From assembly GCF_003011965.1 (NCBI RefSeq), contig NZ_PXWG01000046.1, forward strand, positions 1 to 47,476: DNA of 47,476 nucleotides, read 5' to 3'. The stretch's first letter is position 1; every line of letters starts with the position of its first letter. The DNA is from Streptosporangium nondiastaticum. Lineage in GTDB: Bacteria > Actinomycetota > Actinomycetes > Streptomycetales > Streptomycetaceae. Position numbers and translations under genes: made by a program. Below, piece after piece: positions 14,568 to 23,339 of the stretch. The notes under the pieces are model-generated. The model ran no database searches. It was not told the origin of the DNA and saw nothing but the letters and a program-made list of their open reading frames with translations.

Positions 14568-14936
14568 ATGACCGGCAACACCGCCCCCGCGTCCTCCCTC
14601 GACCCCGCCATCGCCGCACGCCTCAAGCGCAGCGCCGACGGGCTCGTCCCCGCCATCGCCCAGCAGTACGACACCGGCGAGGTCCTCATGCTCGGCTGGA
14701 TGGACGACGAGGCGCTCCACCGCACCCTCACCACCGGCCGCTGCACGTACTGGAGCCGCAGCCGGCAGGAGTACTGGGTCAAGGGCGACACGTCCGGACA
14801 CGTCCAGCACGTGAAGTCCGTGGCCCTCGACTGCGACGCGGACACCCTCCTCGTCAAGGTCGACCAGGTCGGCGCCGCCTGCCACACAGGCGACCGCACC
14901 TGTTTCGATGCCGACGTCCTCCCGCTCGGCCAGTAG
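14568..14936 (+). CDS. hisI: Phosphoribosyl-AMP cyclohydrolase
   Basis: A 122-residue monofunctional HisI that opens the purine ring of PR-AMP in histidine synthesis. Zinc and Mg ligands are visible in ALDCDADTLLVKV and the C-x-x-x-x-x-x-C pattern of GAACHTGDRTCF, with VLMLGWMDDEAL near the N-terminus. The companion HisE (PR-ATP pyrophosphatase) is not fused and not in the window. It is physically separated from the main his operon by three minus-strand genes and sits directly before trpE (11-nt gap). Confidence 0.97.
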   Translation: MTGNTAPASSLDPAIAARLKRSADGLVPAIAQQYDTGEVLMLGWMDDEALHRTLTTGRCTYWSRSRQEYWVKGDTSGHVQHVKSVALDCDADTLLVKVDQVGAACHTGDRTCFDADVLPLGQ

Positions 14937-14947
14937 GCTCCGCTGCC
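14934..14947 (+). promoter_or_regulatory. Candidate promoter just before trpE
   Basis: TAGGCT (14934-14939) overlaps the hisI stop codon and precedes ATG 14948 by 8 nt; no ribosome-binding site lies between. The same hexamer, spacing and a CCATG context occur before the chorismate mutase gene at 46973. It could give leaderless trpE transcripts independent of hisI. Confidence 0.4.
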
Positions 14948-16474
14948 ATGGCTGCCACGACCACCGGTGACGTCACCCCGGACGCCGAGACCTTCCGTAC
15001 GCTCGCGAAGGACCGCCGGGTCATCCCCGTCACGCGGCGCTTCCTCGCCGACGGCGACACGCCCGTAGGCCTGTACCGCAAGCTCGCCGCGGAGCGGCCG
15101 GGCACCTTCCTGCTGGAGTCCGCCGAGAACGGCCGCACCTGGTCGCGCTACTCGTTCGTGGGCGTCCGCAGCTCCGCGACCCTCACCGCGCGAGGCGGCC
15201 GGACGCACTGGCTGGGCGCCCCGCCCGTCGGCGTGCCCACCGACGGCGACCCGCTGGAGGCGCTGCGCGCGACCGTGGCCGCCCTGCACACCCCGCGCGA
15301 CCTCATGGAGGGCGCCGGGCTGCCGCCCTTCACCGGCGGCATGGTGGGCTACCTCGGCTACGACGTCGTCCGCCGCCTGGAGAAGATCGGCGAGCACGGC
15401 GGCGAGGACCGCGACCCGCTCGGCCTGCCCGAGCTCACCATGCTCCTCACCTCCGACCTCGCCGTCCTCGACCACTGGAACGGCACCGTCCTGCTGATCG
15501 CCAACGCGATCAACCACAACGACCTCGACAGCGGTGTGGACGAGGCGTACGCGGACGCCGTCGCCCGGCTGGACGCCATGGCCGCCGACCTCCGCCGGCC
15601 CACGCCCTCGGCCCCCACCGCCCTGCCGCCCTCCGAGCTGCCCGGGTACACGGCCCGCTGGGGCGGCCCCGACTACATGGCGGCCGTCGAGGACATCAAG
15701 GAGCGCATCCGCGCCGGCGAGGCCTTCCAGGTCGTGCCCTCGCAGCGCTTCGAGACGCCCTGCACGGCCTCCGCGCTCGACGTCTACCGCGTGCTGCGGG
15801 CCACGAACCCCAGCCCGTACATGTACCTGTTCCGGTTCGACGGGTTCGACGTCGTCGGCTCCAGCCCCGAGGCCCTCGTCAAGGTCGAGGACGGGCAGGC
15901 CATGGTGCATCCCATCGCCGGCACCCGGCCGCGCGGCGCCACCCCGCAGGCGGACGCGGCCCTCGCCGAGGAGCTCCTCGGCGACGCCAAGGAGCGCGCC
16001 GAGCACCTCATGCTCGTCGACCTCGGCCGCAACGACCTCGGGCGGGTCTGCGAGCCCGGCAGCGTCGAGGTCGTCGACTTCATGTCGATCGAGCGCTACA
16101 GCCACGTGATGCACATCGTCTCCACGGTCACCGGCCGCGTGGCCGCCGGGCGCACCGCCTTCGACGTGCTCACCGCCTGCTTCCCGGCCGGCACGCTCTC
16201 CGGGGCGCCCAAGCCGCGGGCCATGCAGATCATCGAGGAGCTGGAGCCGTCGCGGCGCGGGCTCTACGGCGGCTGCGTCGGCTACCTGGACTTCGCCGGG
16301 GACTCCGACACCGCCATCGCGATTCGCACCGCCGTCCTGAAGGAGGGCACGGCCTACGTCCAGGCCGGCGCGGGCGTCGTCGCCGACTCCGACCCGGCCG
16401 CGGAGGACGCGGAGTGCCGCAACAAGGCGGCGGCGGTGCTCCGCGCCGTGCACTCGGCGAACCGGCTCGCCTAG
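14948..16474 (+). CDS. trpE: Anthranilate synthase component I
   Basis: A 508-residue chorismate-utilising enzyme that makes anthranilate, with an amidotransferase subunit (TrpG) not encoded here. The tryptophan feedback pocket LLESAENGRTWSRYSF (about 56-71) is intact, and the chorismate site is visible in GEAFQVVPSQRF, YMYLFRFDGFDVVGSSPEALV, HPIAGTRPRG, DLGRNDLGRV and TLSGAPKPRAM. No Trp-rich leader peptide or attenuator precedes it, so control is probably by feedback or at the promoter. Confidence 0.97.
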   Translation: MAATTTGDVTPDAETFRTLAKDRRVIPVTRRFLADGDTPVGLYRKLAAERPGTFLLESAENGRTWSRYSFVGVRSSATLTARGGRTHWLGAPPVGVPTDGDPLEALRATVAALHTPRDLMEGAGLPPFTGGMVGYLGYDVVRRLEKIGEHGGEDRDPLGLPELTMLLTSDLAVLDHWNGTVLLIANAINHNDLDSGVDEAYADAVARLDAMAADLRRPTPSAPTALPPSELPGYTARWGGPDYMAAVEDIKERIRAGEAFQVVPSQRFETPCTASALDVYRVLRATNPSPYMYLFRFDGFDVVGSSPEALVKVEDGQAMVHPIAGTRPRGATPQADAALAEELLGDAKERAEHLMLVDLGRNDLGRVCEPGSVEVVDFMSIERYSHVMHIVSTVTGRVAAGRTAFDVLTACFPAGTLSGAPKPRAMQIIEELEPSRRGLYGGCVGYLDFAGDSDTAIAIRTAVLKEGTAYVQAGAGVVADSDPAAEDAECRNKAAAVLRAVHSANRLA

Positions 16475-16510
16475 CGCGACCCCGGCAGCGCCCCGAACAC
16501 CCCCACAAGG

Positions 16511-16522
16511 GATAGTGGACCC
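16511..16522 (+). promoter_or_regulatory. Candidate leaderless promoter of the TIGR02234 gene
   Basis: GATAGT (16511-16516), then GGACCC, then GTG 16523. Spacing and flank match the hisI promoter candidate. Confidence 0.35.
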
Positions 16523-17125
16523 GTGAGCAAAGCCGTAACCCCCCGCCGCGGAACCGTCGGCACCGCGCTGCTCCTGGGCGCCGCCGGCGCCGCCCTCGCC
16601 CTGCTCGCGGGCGGCCGCACCTGGGCCGAGGGCACGACGACCGTCGCCCAGAGCACCGTCACCAAGCACGTCAGCGGCCAGGACGTCACGGGCCTGCCCG
16701 GCGCCCTCGCCGTCGTCGGCCTCGCCGCCCTCGTCGCGGTCTTCGCCGTCCGCGGCGTCTGGCGCACCGTGGTGTCCGCCGGCCTCGTCCTCGCGGGCGC
16801 GGGCGTCGTCGCCGGCGCGGTCACCGGCGCGGGCGACACCTCCGCCCTGGAGGAGCAGGCCGCCAAGGCCAACGGCCTCACCAGCGGCGCCGTCGACCAC
16901 GTCACCCACACCGCCTGGCCGTGGGTCGCCCTTGCGGGCGGTGTCCTGCTGCTGCTCGCCGGGCTCCTGGCCCTGCGCTTCGGCCGCCACTGGCCGGCCA
17001 TGTCCGGCCGCTACGAGCGCGACGGCACCCCCCGTCCCCGCCGCGTCCGCACGGCCCCGGACCCCGAGCGCCCCGAGGAGCTCTGGAAGGCCCTCGACCG
17101 CGGCGAGGACCCGACCGGGGCGTGA
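16523..17125 (+). CDS. TIGR02234 family Trp-biosynthesis-associated membrane protein
   Basis: A 200-residue membrane protein with four hydrophobic segments (about 12-31, 54-72, 77-97, 132-151) and a basic, Pro-rich cytosolic tail. It contains LLAGGRTWAEG and the extracellular VSGQDVTGLPGALAVVGLAALVAV. Position between trpE and trpC and the sequence match the conserved actinobacterial 'trp-region membrane protein' family TIGR02234. Function unknown; a link to tryptophan or its precursors is inferred from conserved linkage only. Confidence 0.9.
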   Translation: MSKAVTPRRGTVGTALLLGAAGAALALLAGGRTWAEGTTTVAQSTVTKHVSGQDVTGLPGALAVVGLAALVAVFAVRGVWRTVVSAGLVLAGAGVVAGAVTGAGDTSALEEQAAKANGLTSGAVDHVTHTAWPWVALAGGVLLLLAGLLALRFGRHWPAMSGRYERDGTPRPRRVRTAPDPERPEELWKALDRGEDPTGA

Positions 17126-17182
17126 CACGCCCTACCGCCTCCCCCCGGATCGAGGCGGCCCCGGCCGTCGGGGACAATGACC

Positions 17183-17245
17183 ATGAGCGTTCTCCGCGCC
17201 CGCGGGCGCGCCACAGCAACGAGGAGTCTTAGTCATGGCGGGTAG
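17183..17245 (+). CDS. Possible 20-codon upstream ORF overlapping the HGxxPAAW gene
   Basis: ATG 17183 is preceded by a -10-like GACAAT (17173-17178) and the frame runs 20 codons to TAG 17243-17245, ending 9 bases inside the HGxxPAAW gene. The peptide is Arg/Ala-rich (starts MSVLRARGRATA) with no family resemblance. A 16-bp perfect palindrome (17195-17210) lies inside. It could be a translated leader that couples to the next gene or just chance; evidence is positional only. Confidence 0.25.
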   Translation: MSVLRARGRATATRSLSHGG

Positions 17246-17468
17246 CAGCCACGGACACACCCCGGCCGCCTGGACCGGTGTCACCATCGCCTTCATCGGC
17301 TTCTGCGTCTCCGGCGCCTTCACGGTGGCCGCGAAGCCGGTCGGCTTCTGGGCCGGCATCGTGATCATCGCGCTCGGCGGTGTCGTGGGCGGCGTCATGG
17401 CCATGATGGGCATGGGTCAGGGCAAGAAGGCTCCCCTGAAGGTGGCCGGGCAGGCGAGCAAGGGCTGA
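17235..17468 (+). CDS. HGxxPAAW-motif small membrane protein
   Basis: A 77-residue protein with the family-naming motif HGHTPAAW at about 7-14, followed by two membrane helices (VTIAFIGFCVSGAFTVAA and VIIALGGVVGGVMAMMGM). It ends in a short basic tail. ATG 17235 has AGGAG at 17222-17226. The family is restricted to actinomycetes and located near trp genes; function unknown. Confidence 0.92.
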   Translation: MAGSSHGHTPAAWTGVTIAFIGFCVSGAFTVAAKPVGFWAGIVIIALGGVVGGVMAMMGMGQGKKAPLKVAGQASKG

Positions 17469-17573
17469 CGCCCCGCCTTCCCCTGACGCCCCGAGGCGCG
17501 GCCCGGGCCCGTACGACCCCCGTACGACGGCCCTGAGCTGCGCCTTCGTGCTGTCCGGCGGAGACTGTGCCCT

Positions 17574-18014
17574 GTGAAGGGCTGGAAGAGGGGCTGGACG
17601 GGGGGCCGGGTGGGGGACGGCGCGCGCCGGATCGCCGCCCCGCTGGGCGTCGCGGGCGGCCTCGCCGCGGCCGCCGGCTACGTCGCGGCCGTGGACCCCA
17701 ACCGCCCCGGCCGCTACCCCGCCTGCCCCCTGCTGCGCTGCACGGGCCTGTACTGCCCGGGCTGCGGCGGGCTGCGCGGCCTCCACGCCCTCACCCACGG
17801 CGACCTCCCCGGAGCGCTCGGGGCCAACGCCCTGGCCGTCGCCGCGTACGCCGCGTTCGCCGTCTTCTGGTGCGTGTGGTTCACCAGGGCCCTGCGGGGC
17901 CGCGGGGGCGTGTCGCTGTCGCCGCGCGCCCGCCATTGGTGGGGCCTCGGCGCCGTCGTCACGCTCTTCACGGTCCTGCGGAACCTGCCCGTGGGCACAG
18001 CCCTCGCCCCCTAA
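17574..18014 (+). CDS. DUF2752 family membrane protein
   Basis: A 146-residue membrane protein with the DUF2752 core CPLLRCTGLYCPGCGGLRGLHALTHGD (given here by its landmarks: Cys pairs at ~52-65, GGLRG and the HGD turn), preceded by one hydrophobic segment and followed by two. The CPGCG cysteines suggest a metal or disulfide site, though none is proven. GTG 17574 is preceded by GAGACT seven bases upstream and lacks a clear ribosome-binding site. It sits between the HGxxPAAW gene and trpC. Confidence 0.88.
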   Translation: MKGWKRGWTGGRVGDGARRIAAPLGVAGGLAAAAGYVAAVDPNRPGRYPACPLLRCTGLYCPGCGGLRGLHALTHGDLPGALGANALAVAAYAAFAVFWCVWFTRALRGRGGVSLSPRARHWWGLGAVVTLFTVLRNLPVGTALAP

Positions 18015-18085
18015 CGGGTGTCCGGCGGGCGTCCACAGGATGGGACCCGCGTCAACCGGATGCGAAACCTTCGCCCGGCGGCAAG

Positions 18086-18091
18086 TACCAT
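18086..18091 (+). promoter_or_regulatory. Possible -10 element upstream of trpC
   Basis: TACCAT matches TANNNT and lies 73 nt before the trpC GTG in a 149-nt gap after the DUF2752 gene. A convincing -35 is lacking. The leader between it and trpC contains no Trp-rich ORF with its own start and stop. Confidence 0.25.
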
Positions 18092-18163
18092 CGCAAGACC
18101 TGGTGGGGGGAGGATTCCCGCCGCACCAGCCAGACCATCCGAGTCCGGAAGGGGGCCGCTCGC

Positions 18164-18973
18164 GTGAGTGTGCTCGACGAGATCATCGAGGGCGTCCGTG
18201 CCGACCTCGCGGAGCGGCAGGCGCGCGTCAGCCTCGACGAGCTCAAGGAGCGGGCTGCCAGGGCGCCGCAGGCCAAGGACGGCGCCGCGGCCCTCCGCGG
18301 CGAGAACGTCGGCGTGATCTGCGAGGTCAAGCGATCCAGCCCCTCCAAGGGCGCGCTGGCCGCGATCGCCGACCCCGCCGGCCTCGCCGCCGACTACGAG
18401 GCGGGCGGCGCGTCCGTCATCAGCGTGCTGACCGAGGAGCGCCGCTTCGGCGGCTCGCTCGCCGACCTGGAGGCCGTCCGCGCCCGGGTCGACATCCCCA
18501 TCCTCCGCAAGGACTTCATCGTCACCGCCTACCAGCTGTGGGAGGCCCGCGCCTACGGCGCCGACCTCGTCCTGCTGATCGTCGCCGCGCTGGAGCAGGA
18601 GGCCCTGGTCTCCCTCATCGAGCGCGCCGAGTCGATCGGCCTCACGCCGCTGGTCGAGGTGCACGACGAGGAGGAGGTCCAGCGCGCGGTGGACGCCGGC
18701 GCGCGGATCATCGGCGTCAACGCCCGCAACCTCAAGACCCTGGAGGTCGACCGGGGCACCTTCGCCCGGGTCGCCCCGGAGATCCCGGACGGCATCATCA
18801 AGATCGCCGAGTCCGGCGTGCGCGGCCCGCACGACCTCATCGCCTACGCCAACGACGGCGCCGACGCGGTGCTCGTCGGCGAGTCCCTGGTCACCGGCCG
18901 CGACCCCAAGGGGGCCGTCGCCGATCTCGTTGCCGCGGGCGCGCACCCCGCGCTGCGGCACGGGCGGGGCTGA
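18164..18973 (+). CDS. trpC: Indole-3-glycerol phosphate synthase
   Basis: A 269-residue monofunctional TIM-barrel enzyme that closes the indole ring from CdRP. Catalytic landmarks are all present: VICEVKRSSPSKG (Lys/Ser), SVLTEERRFGG, ILRKDFIV (catalytic Lys), LVEVHDEEE, IGVNARNLKT, and IAESGVRG. No TrpF domain is fused. GTG 18164 has AAGGGGG about 11 nt upstream. trpM, trpB and trpA follow on the same strand, giving the trpCMBA order known from Streptomyces. Confidence 0.97.
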   Translation: MSVLDEIIEGVRADLAERQARVSLDELKERAARAPQAKDGAAALRGENVGVICEVKRSSPSKGALAAIADPAGLAADYEAGGASVISVLTEERRFGGSLADLEAVRARVDIPILRKDFIVTAYQLWEARAYGADLVLLIVAALEQEALVSLIERAESIGLTPLVEVHDEEEVQRAVDAGARIIGVNARNLKTLEVDRGTFARVAPEIPDGIIKIAESGVRGPHDLIAYANDGADAVLVGESLVTGRDPKGAVADLVAAGAHPALRHGRG

Positions 18974-18979
18974 CCGGCC

Positions 18980-19132
18980 ATGACGGCGTACGCACGGCTC
19001 GCCCGCGGCTGCCGGCCGCGCGGCTGCCGTGCGCCCGCGCGCCGCGTCCTCGGACGCCGCGTGCGGTACCACATCGGCTGTGAGCCGGGGCAGATCAACG
19101 GGATGCGATGGCGCGGCGGCGCCACGCTCTGA
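18980..19132 (+). CDS. trpM: Tryptophan biosynthesis modulator TrpM
   Basis: A 50-residue ORF between trpC and trpB, beginning 6 nt after the trpC stop without its own ribosome-binding site, so probably coupled to trpC. It is very basic (Arg-rich, RRVLGRRVRYHIG), with Cys at about 11, 16 and 34 and a C-terminal PGQINGMRWRGGATL. Position, size and composition match TrpM/TrpX, a small Streptomyces protein reported to modulate tryptophan synthesis and differentiation. It is slightly shorter than I recall for the S. coelicolor protein. Confidence 0.85.
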   Translation: MTAYARLARGCRPRGCRAPARRVLGRRVRYHIGCEPGQINGMRWRGGATL

Positions 19133-19178
19133 CCGTTGTCCCGCCCGAAAACATCACAGCTGTTCGAGGAGTACGTAC

Positions 19179-20419
<1,241 letters not shown>

Positions 20420-20420
<1 letters not shown>

Positions 20421-21235
20421 TGGCGGGCAACATCGAACTCCTGAGCTCCGTGCTGGCGGCGGCGAAGGCGGAGAACCGTGCGGCCCTCGTCGGCTACCTC
20501 CCCGCCGGCTTCCCCACCGTGGACGACGGCGTACGGGCCGTCACGGCCATGCTCGACGGCGGCTGCGACGTCGTCGAGGTCGGCCTGCCGCACAGCGACC
20601 CGGTCCTCGACGGCCCGGTCATCCAGACCGCCGACGACATCGCCCTGCGCGGCGGCATCAGGATCACCGACGTCATCCGCACGGTGAAGGAGGCGCACGA
20701 GATCACGGGCGCCCCCGTGCTGTGCATGACGTACTGGAACCCGGTCGACGCCTACGGCGTGGAGCGGTTCGCCGCCGACCTGGCCGCCGCCGGCGGAGCG
20801 GGCTGCATCCTGCCCGACCTGCCGGTCGAGGAGTCCGAGGCCTGGCGCAAGGCCGCCGAGCAGCACGGCCTCGCCACCGTCTTCGTGGTCGCGCCCAGCA
20901 GCCGCGACGAGCGGCTCGCCAAGATCACGGCGGCGGGCAGCGGCTTCGTGTACGCGGCCTCGCTGATGGGCGTCACCGGCACCCGGGAGTCCGTGGGCAA
21001 CGAGGCGCAGGAGCTGGTGCGGCGCACGCGCGCGGTCACCGGGCTGCCTGTCTGCGTGGGGCTCGGCGTCTCCAACGCCGCCCAGGCCACGGAGGTGGCC
21101 GCCTTCGCCGACGGCGTGATCGTCGGCTCGGCCTTCGTCAAGCGGCTCCTGGACGCGCCCGACCTGGAAACGGGCCTGGCCGCCGTCCGCGCGCTCGCGG
21201 GCGAGCTCGCCGAGGGCGTGCGCAAGCGCGGGTGA
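20420..21235 (+). CDS. trpA: Tryptophan synthase alpha subunit
   Basis: A 271-residue TIM barrel that cleaves indole-3-glycerol phosphate to indole, channelled to TrpB. Catalytic acids correspond to E53 (VVEVGLPHSDP) and D64 (VLDGPVIQ). The GLPHSDPVLDGP loop differs slightly from the enterobacterial G-x-PFSDPxADGP but keeps the catalytic residues. The phosphate site is in LGVSNAAQ and VIVGSAFVK. One-base overlap with trpB. The stop codon lies inside a tandem 17-bp repeat. Confidence 0.97.
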
Positions 21236-21276
21236 CGCCTTCGCGCGGGTGACTCCTTCGTACGGGTAACTCTTTT
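21226..21276 (+). repeat. Three tandem 17-bp units at the trpA stop
   Basis: Units 21226-21242, 21243-21259 (GCGCGGGTGACTCCTTC) and 21260-21276. Units 1 and 2 differ at one base; unit 3 is diverged. The trpA TGA lies in unit 1 and is repeated in unit 2. Confidence 0.75.
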
Positions 21277-21289
21277 GAAGGAACCGGCG

Positions 21290-21319
21290 ACCGGGGGCGC
21301 GCTGCGGCGCGCCCCCGGT
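21290..21319 (+). terminator. Strong hairpin terminator after trpA
   Basis: Perfect 13-bp arms (21290-21302 and 21307-21319, left arm ACCGGGGGCGCGC) with a TGCG loop. It lies 55 nt after trpA and 15 nt before the next start codon, closing the trpCMBA unit. Confidence 0.75.
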
Positions 21320-21334
21320 TCGTTGTAGGGGGAT

Positions 21335-22117
21335 GTGAGCCAGAAGAACTCGGACGGTAAGCGCAGCGCCCGCGAGCGGCTGCAGGAACAGCGGCAGCGC
21401 GAAGAGGCCCGGATCAGGCGCAGGCGCACGCTGATCGCCGCCGCGGTCGTCGTCGCCGTGCTCGGCGCGGGCGCCGGGATCGCGGCGATCGTGGCGAGCA
21501 CGAGCGGCGGCAAGAAGAAGGAGACCGCCGGCCCCCTCGTCGCCCCGCAGGGCGCCACCGGCAAGGACAGCGTCACCATCCCCGTCGGCAAGCCCGCCGC
21601 GAAGGCGACCCTCACGGTCTACGAGGACTTCCGCTGCCCCGCGTGCGCCCAGTTCGAGAACGGCTTCCGCGACACGGTCAACCAGCTGGAGCAGAAGGGC
21701 GAGGTCAAGGCCGAGTACCACATCGTCACCCTGATCGACTCCAACCTCGGCGGCACCGGCTCCCTCAACGCCGCCAACGCGGCGGCCTGTGCCCAGGACG
21801 CCGGGAAGTTCTCCGCCTACCACGACCTGCTCTACAAGAACCAGCCGCCGGAGACGGACGACGCCTTCGGCAAGAAGGCGCGCCTGCTGGAGCTCGCCGG
21901 CCAGGTGCCGGGGCTGGACACGCCCGCCTTCCGCAGCTGCGTGGACGACGGCACGCACGACAGCTGGGTGAAGAAGTCCCACGAGGCCTTCGGCAAGACC
22001 TCCTACCGCGCCACCCCGACCGTGGTGCTGGCCGGCAAGAGCATCTACGGCGACCCGGCCAACCCGCTCACCCCGGACAAGCTGCGAAAGATGGTGGCGG
22101 AGGCCACGAAGGGCTGA
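21335..22117 (+). CDS. DsbA-like thioredoxin-fold membrane-anchored protein
   Basis: A 260-residue protein with a basic, coiled-coil-like cytosolic N-terminus (about 9-31), one membrane helix (LIAAAVVVAVLGAGAGIAAIVA, about 33-55) and an extracytoplasmic DsbA/thioredoxin_4 domain with the redox motif CPAC at about 101-104 inside YEDFRCPACAQFE. The cis-proline follows in TSYRATPTVVLAG. Likely an oxidase or isomerase of exported proteins. GTG 21335 with GGGGGAT just upstream. The lgt gene follows on the same strand. Confidence 0.93.
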   Translation: MSQKNSDGKRSARERLQEQRQREEARIRRRRTLIAAAVVVAVLGAGAGIAAIVASTSGGKKKETAGPLVAPQGATGKDSVTIPVGKPAAKATLTVYEDFRCPACAQFENGFRDTVNQLEQKGEVKAEYHIVTLIDSNLGGTGSLNAANAAACAQDAGKFSAYHDLLYKNQPPETDDAFGKKARLLELAGQVPGLDTPAFRSCVDDGTHDSWVKKSHEAFGKTSYRATPTVVLAGKSIYGDPANPLTPDKLRKMVAEATKG

Positions 22118-22159
22118 GCGGGGCGTGCAGGGCGTTACGCAGCTGTTGCGCCGGGTGGG

Positions 22160-22190
22160 TTGCCGTTCCGTCGCCCCGGCAGGGTAGCGT
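22160..22190 (+). promoter_or_regulatory. Candidate promoter of lgt
   Basis: TTGCCG (22160-22165) and TAGCGT (22185-22190) are spaced by 19 bp, resembling a housekeeping -35/-10 pair. The expected start site falls within a few bases of the lgt ATG at 22201, so the leader would be very short. Confidence 0.4.
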
Positions 22191-22200
22191 CGGGGACGTC

Positions 22201-23070
22201 ATGGAACTCGCATACATTCCCAGCCCCTCGACCGGCGTGGTCCACCTCGGCCCGGTCCCGCTGCGCGGCTATGCCTTCTGCATCATCATCGGCGTCTTCG
22301 TGGCGGTCTGGCTGGGCAACCGGCGGTGGATCGCCCGCGGTGGACGGGCGGGGACGGTGGCGGACATCGCCGTCTGGGCGGTGCCCTTCGGGCTCGTCGG
22401 CGGCCGGCTGTACCACGTCATCACCGACTACGAGCTGTACTTCGGCGAGGGCCGCAACTGGGTCAACGCCTTCAAGATCTGGGAGGGCGGCCTCGGCATC
22501 TGGGGCGCGGTCGCCCTCGGCGCGGTCGGTGCGTGGATCGGCTGCCGGCGCCGCGGCATCCCGCTGCCGGCCTGGGCCGACGCCCTCGCGCCCGGCATCG
22601 CCGTGGCCCAGGCGATCGGCCGCTGGGGCAACTGGTTCAACCAGGAGCTCTACGGCAAGCCGACGGACCTGCCGTGGGCCCTGAAGATCGACGCCGACCC
22701 GGCGATCGGGCGGGTGGCGGGCACGTACCACCCCACCTTCCTGTACGAGTCGCTGTGGTGCCTGCTGATCGCGGGCCTGGTGATCTGGGCCGACCGCCGC
22801 TTCACGCTCGGTCACGGGCGGGCGTTCGCGCTGTACGTCGCGTCGTACACCGTAGGTCGCTTCTGGTTCGAGTACCTGCGCGTGGACGACGCGCACCACG
22901 TGCTGGGCCTGCGGCTCAACGGCTGGACGTCGATCGTGGTGTTCGTGGCGGCCGTCATCTACATGATCATCTCGGCGAAGAGGGTTCCGGGACGGGAGAC
23001 CGTGGTGGAGCCGCCGCTTGATGGGGACGCGTCGACGGACGACGCGTCCCCCGAAAAGAAGAAGGTCTGA
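22201..23070 (+). CDS. lgt: Prolipoprotein diacylglyceryl transferase
   Basis: A 289-residue integral membrane enzyme that transfers diacylglycerol to the lipobox cysteine of lipoproteins. Visible landmarks are GYAFCIIIGVFVAVWLG, VGGRLYHVITDY, the Lgt signature GRWGNWFNQELYG, and HPTFLYESLW; about seven hydrophobic segments. The C-terminal tail is charged and ends in KKKV. ATG 22201 fits the family start; a perfect-looking terminator follows. The window encodes at least one predicted lipoprotein substrate (36043-37113). Confidence 0.97.
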   Translation: MELAYIPSPSTGVVHLGPVPLRGYAFCIIIGVFVAVWLGNRRWIARGGRAGTVADIAVWAVPFGLVGGRLYHVITDYELYFGEGRNWVNAFKIWEGGLGIWGAVALGAVGAWIGCRRRGIPLPAWADALAPGIAVAQAIGRWGNWFNQELYGKPTDLPWALKIDADPAIGRVAGTYHPTFLYESLWCLLIAGLVIWADRRFTLGHGRAFALYVASYTVGRFWFEYLRVDDAHHVLGLRLNGWTSIVVFVAAVIYMIISAKRVPGRETVVEPPLDGDASTDDASPEKKKV

Positions 23071-23094
23071 CGGCCGGCTCGGCAAAGCCGGACT

Positions 23095-23131
23095 CCGCCG
23101 CAGTGGCTGATCGCCGCTGCGGCGGTTTTTT
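23095..23131 (+). terminator. Rho-independent terminator after lgt
   Basis: CCGCCGCAG (23095-23103) pairs perfectly with CTGCGGCGG (23117-23125) and is followed immediately by TTTTTT (23126-23131). This is the only textbook hairpin plus T-run I see in the window. Confidence 0.85.
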
Positions 23132-23152
23132 CGTGCCGCAGGCAAACAAAAT

Positions 23153-23199
23153 CCGCCGCCACGGCGCGCAACCCCCACCGGACGTGTCCGGCGGTGCCG
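23153..23199 (-). repeat. Dispersed intergenic repeat, copy B
   Basis: Reverse-orientation copy of the element at 3232-3278 (42 of 47 identical by eye). It lies after the lgt terminator in the 269-nt gap before the VIT-family gene. Confidence 0.7.
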
Positions 23200-23225
23200 T
23201 ACCGGGCCTCAACCCGTACGTCTTG

Positions 23226-23244
23226 CCAGGTCAGCCAGGCCTTC
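23226..23244. promoter_or_regulatory. Weak iron-box-like sequence upstream of the VIT-family gene
   Basis: The 19 bases match the IdeR/DmdR consensus at about 10 of 19 positions, including AGGT and the CCT half. It lies ~100 nt before a transporter gene of an iron/manganese family. The match is marginal and may be chance. Confidence 0.2.
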
Positions 23245-23339
23245 CTTGCTAGCGGATCACCCGCATTCTGCGTACCTTCGAACGCATCGGGGGGCGCACG
23301 GGCAAGCCGTCACGCCCCGGCGAAGGGAGCGAACCGGAG

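Noticed and set aside
13367..17128. 1253-residue minus-strand ORF across trpE and hisI
   Set aside because: It crosses several well-supported genes in the wrong frame and has antisense-type composition.
17469..17573. Direct repeats CCGTACGAC near 17510-17527 as an operator
   Set aside because: Two 9-bp copies 2 nt apart in a short GC-rich gap; too little to separate from chance.
18015..18163. Trp leader peptide/attenuator before trpC, or before trpE
   Set aside because: A TGGTGG occurs near 18103 but not in a short ORF with a start, a Trp run and a following terminator pair. trpE begins 11 nt after hisI, leaving no room.
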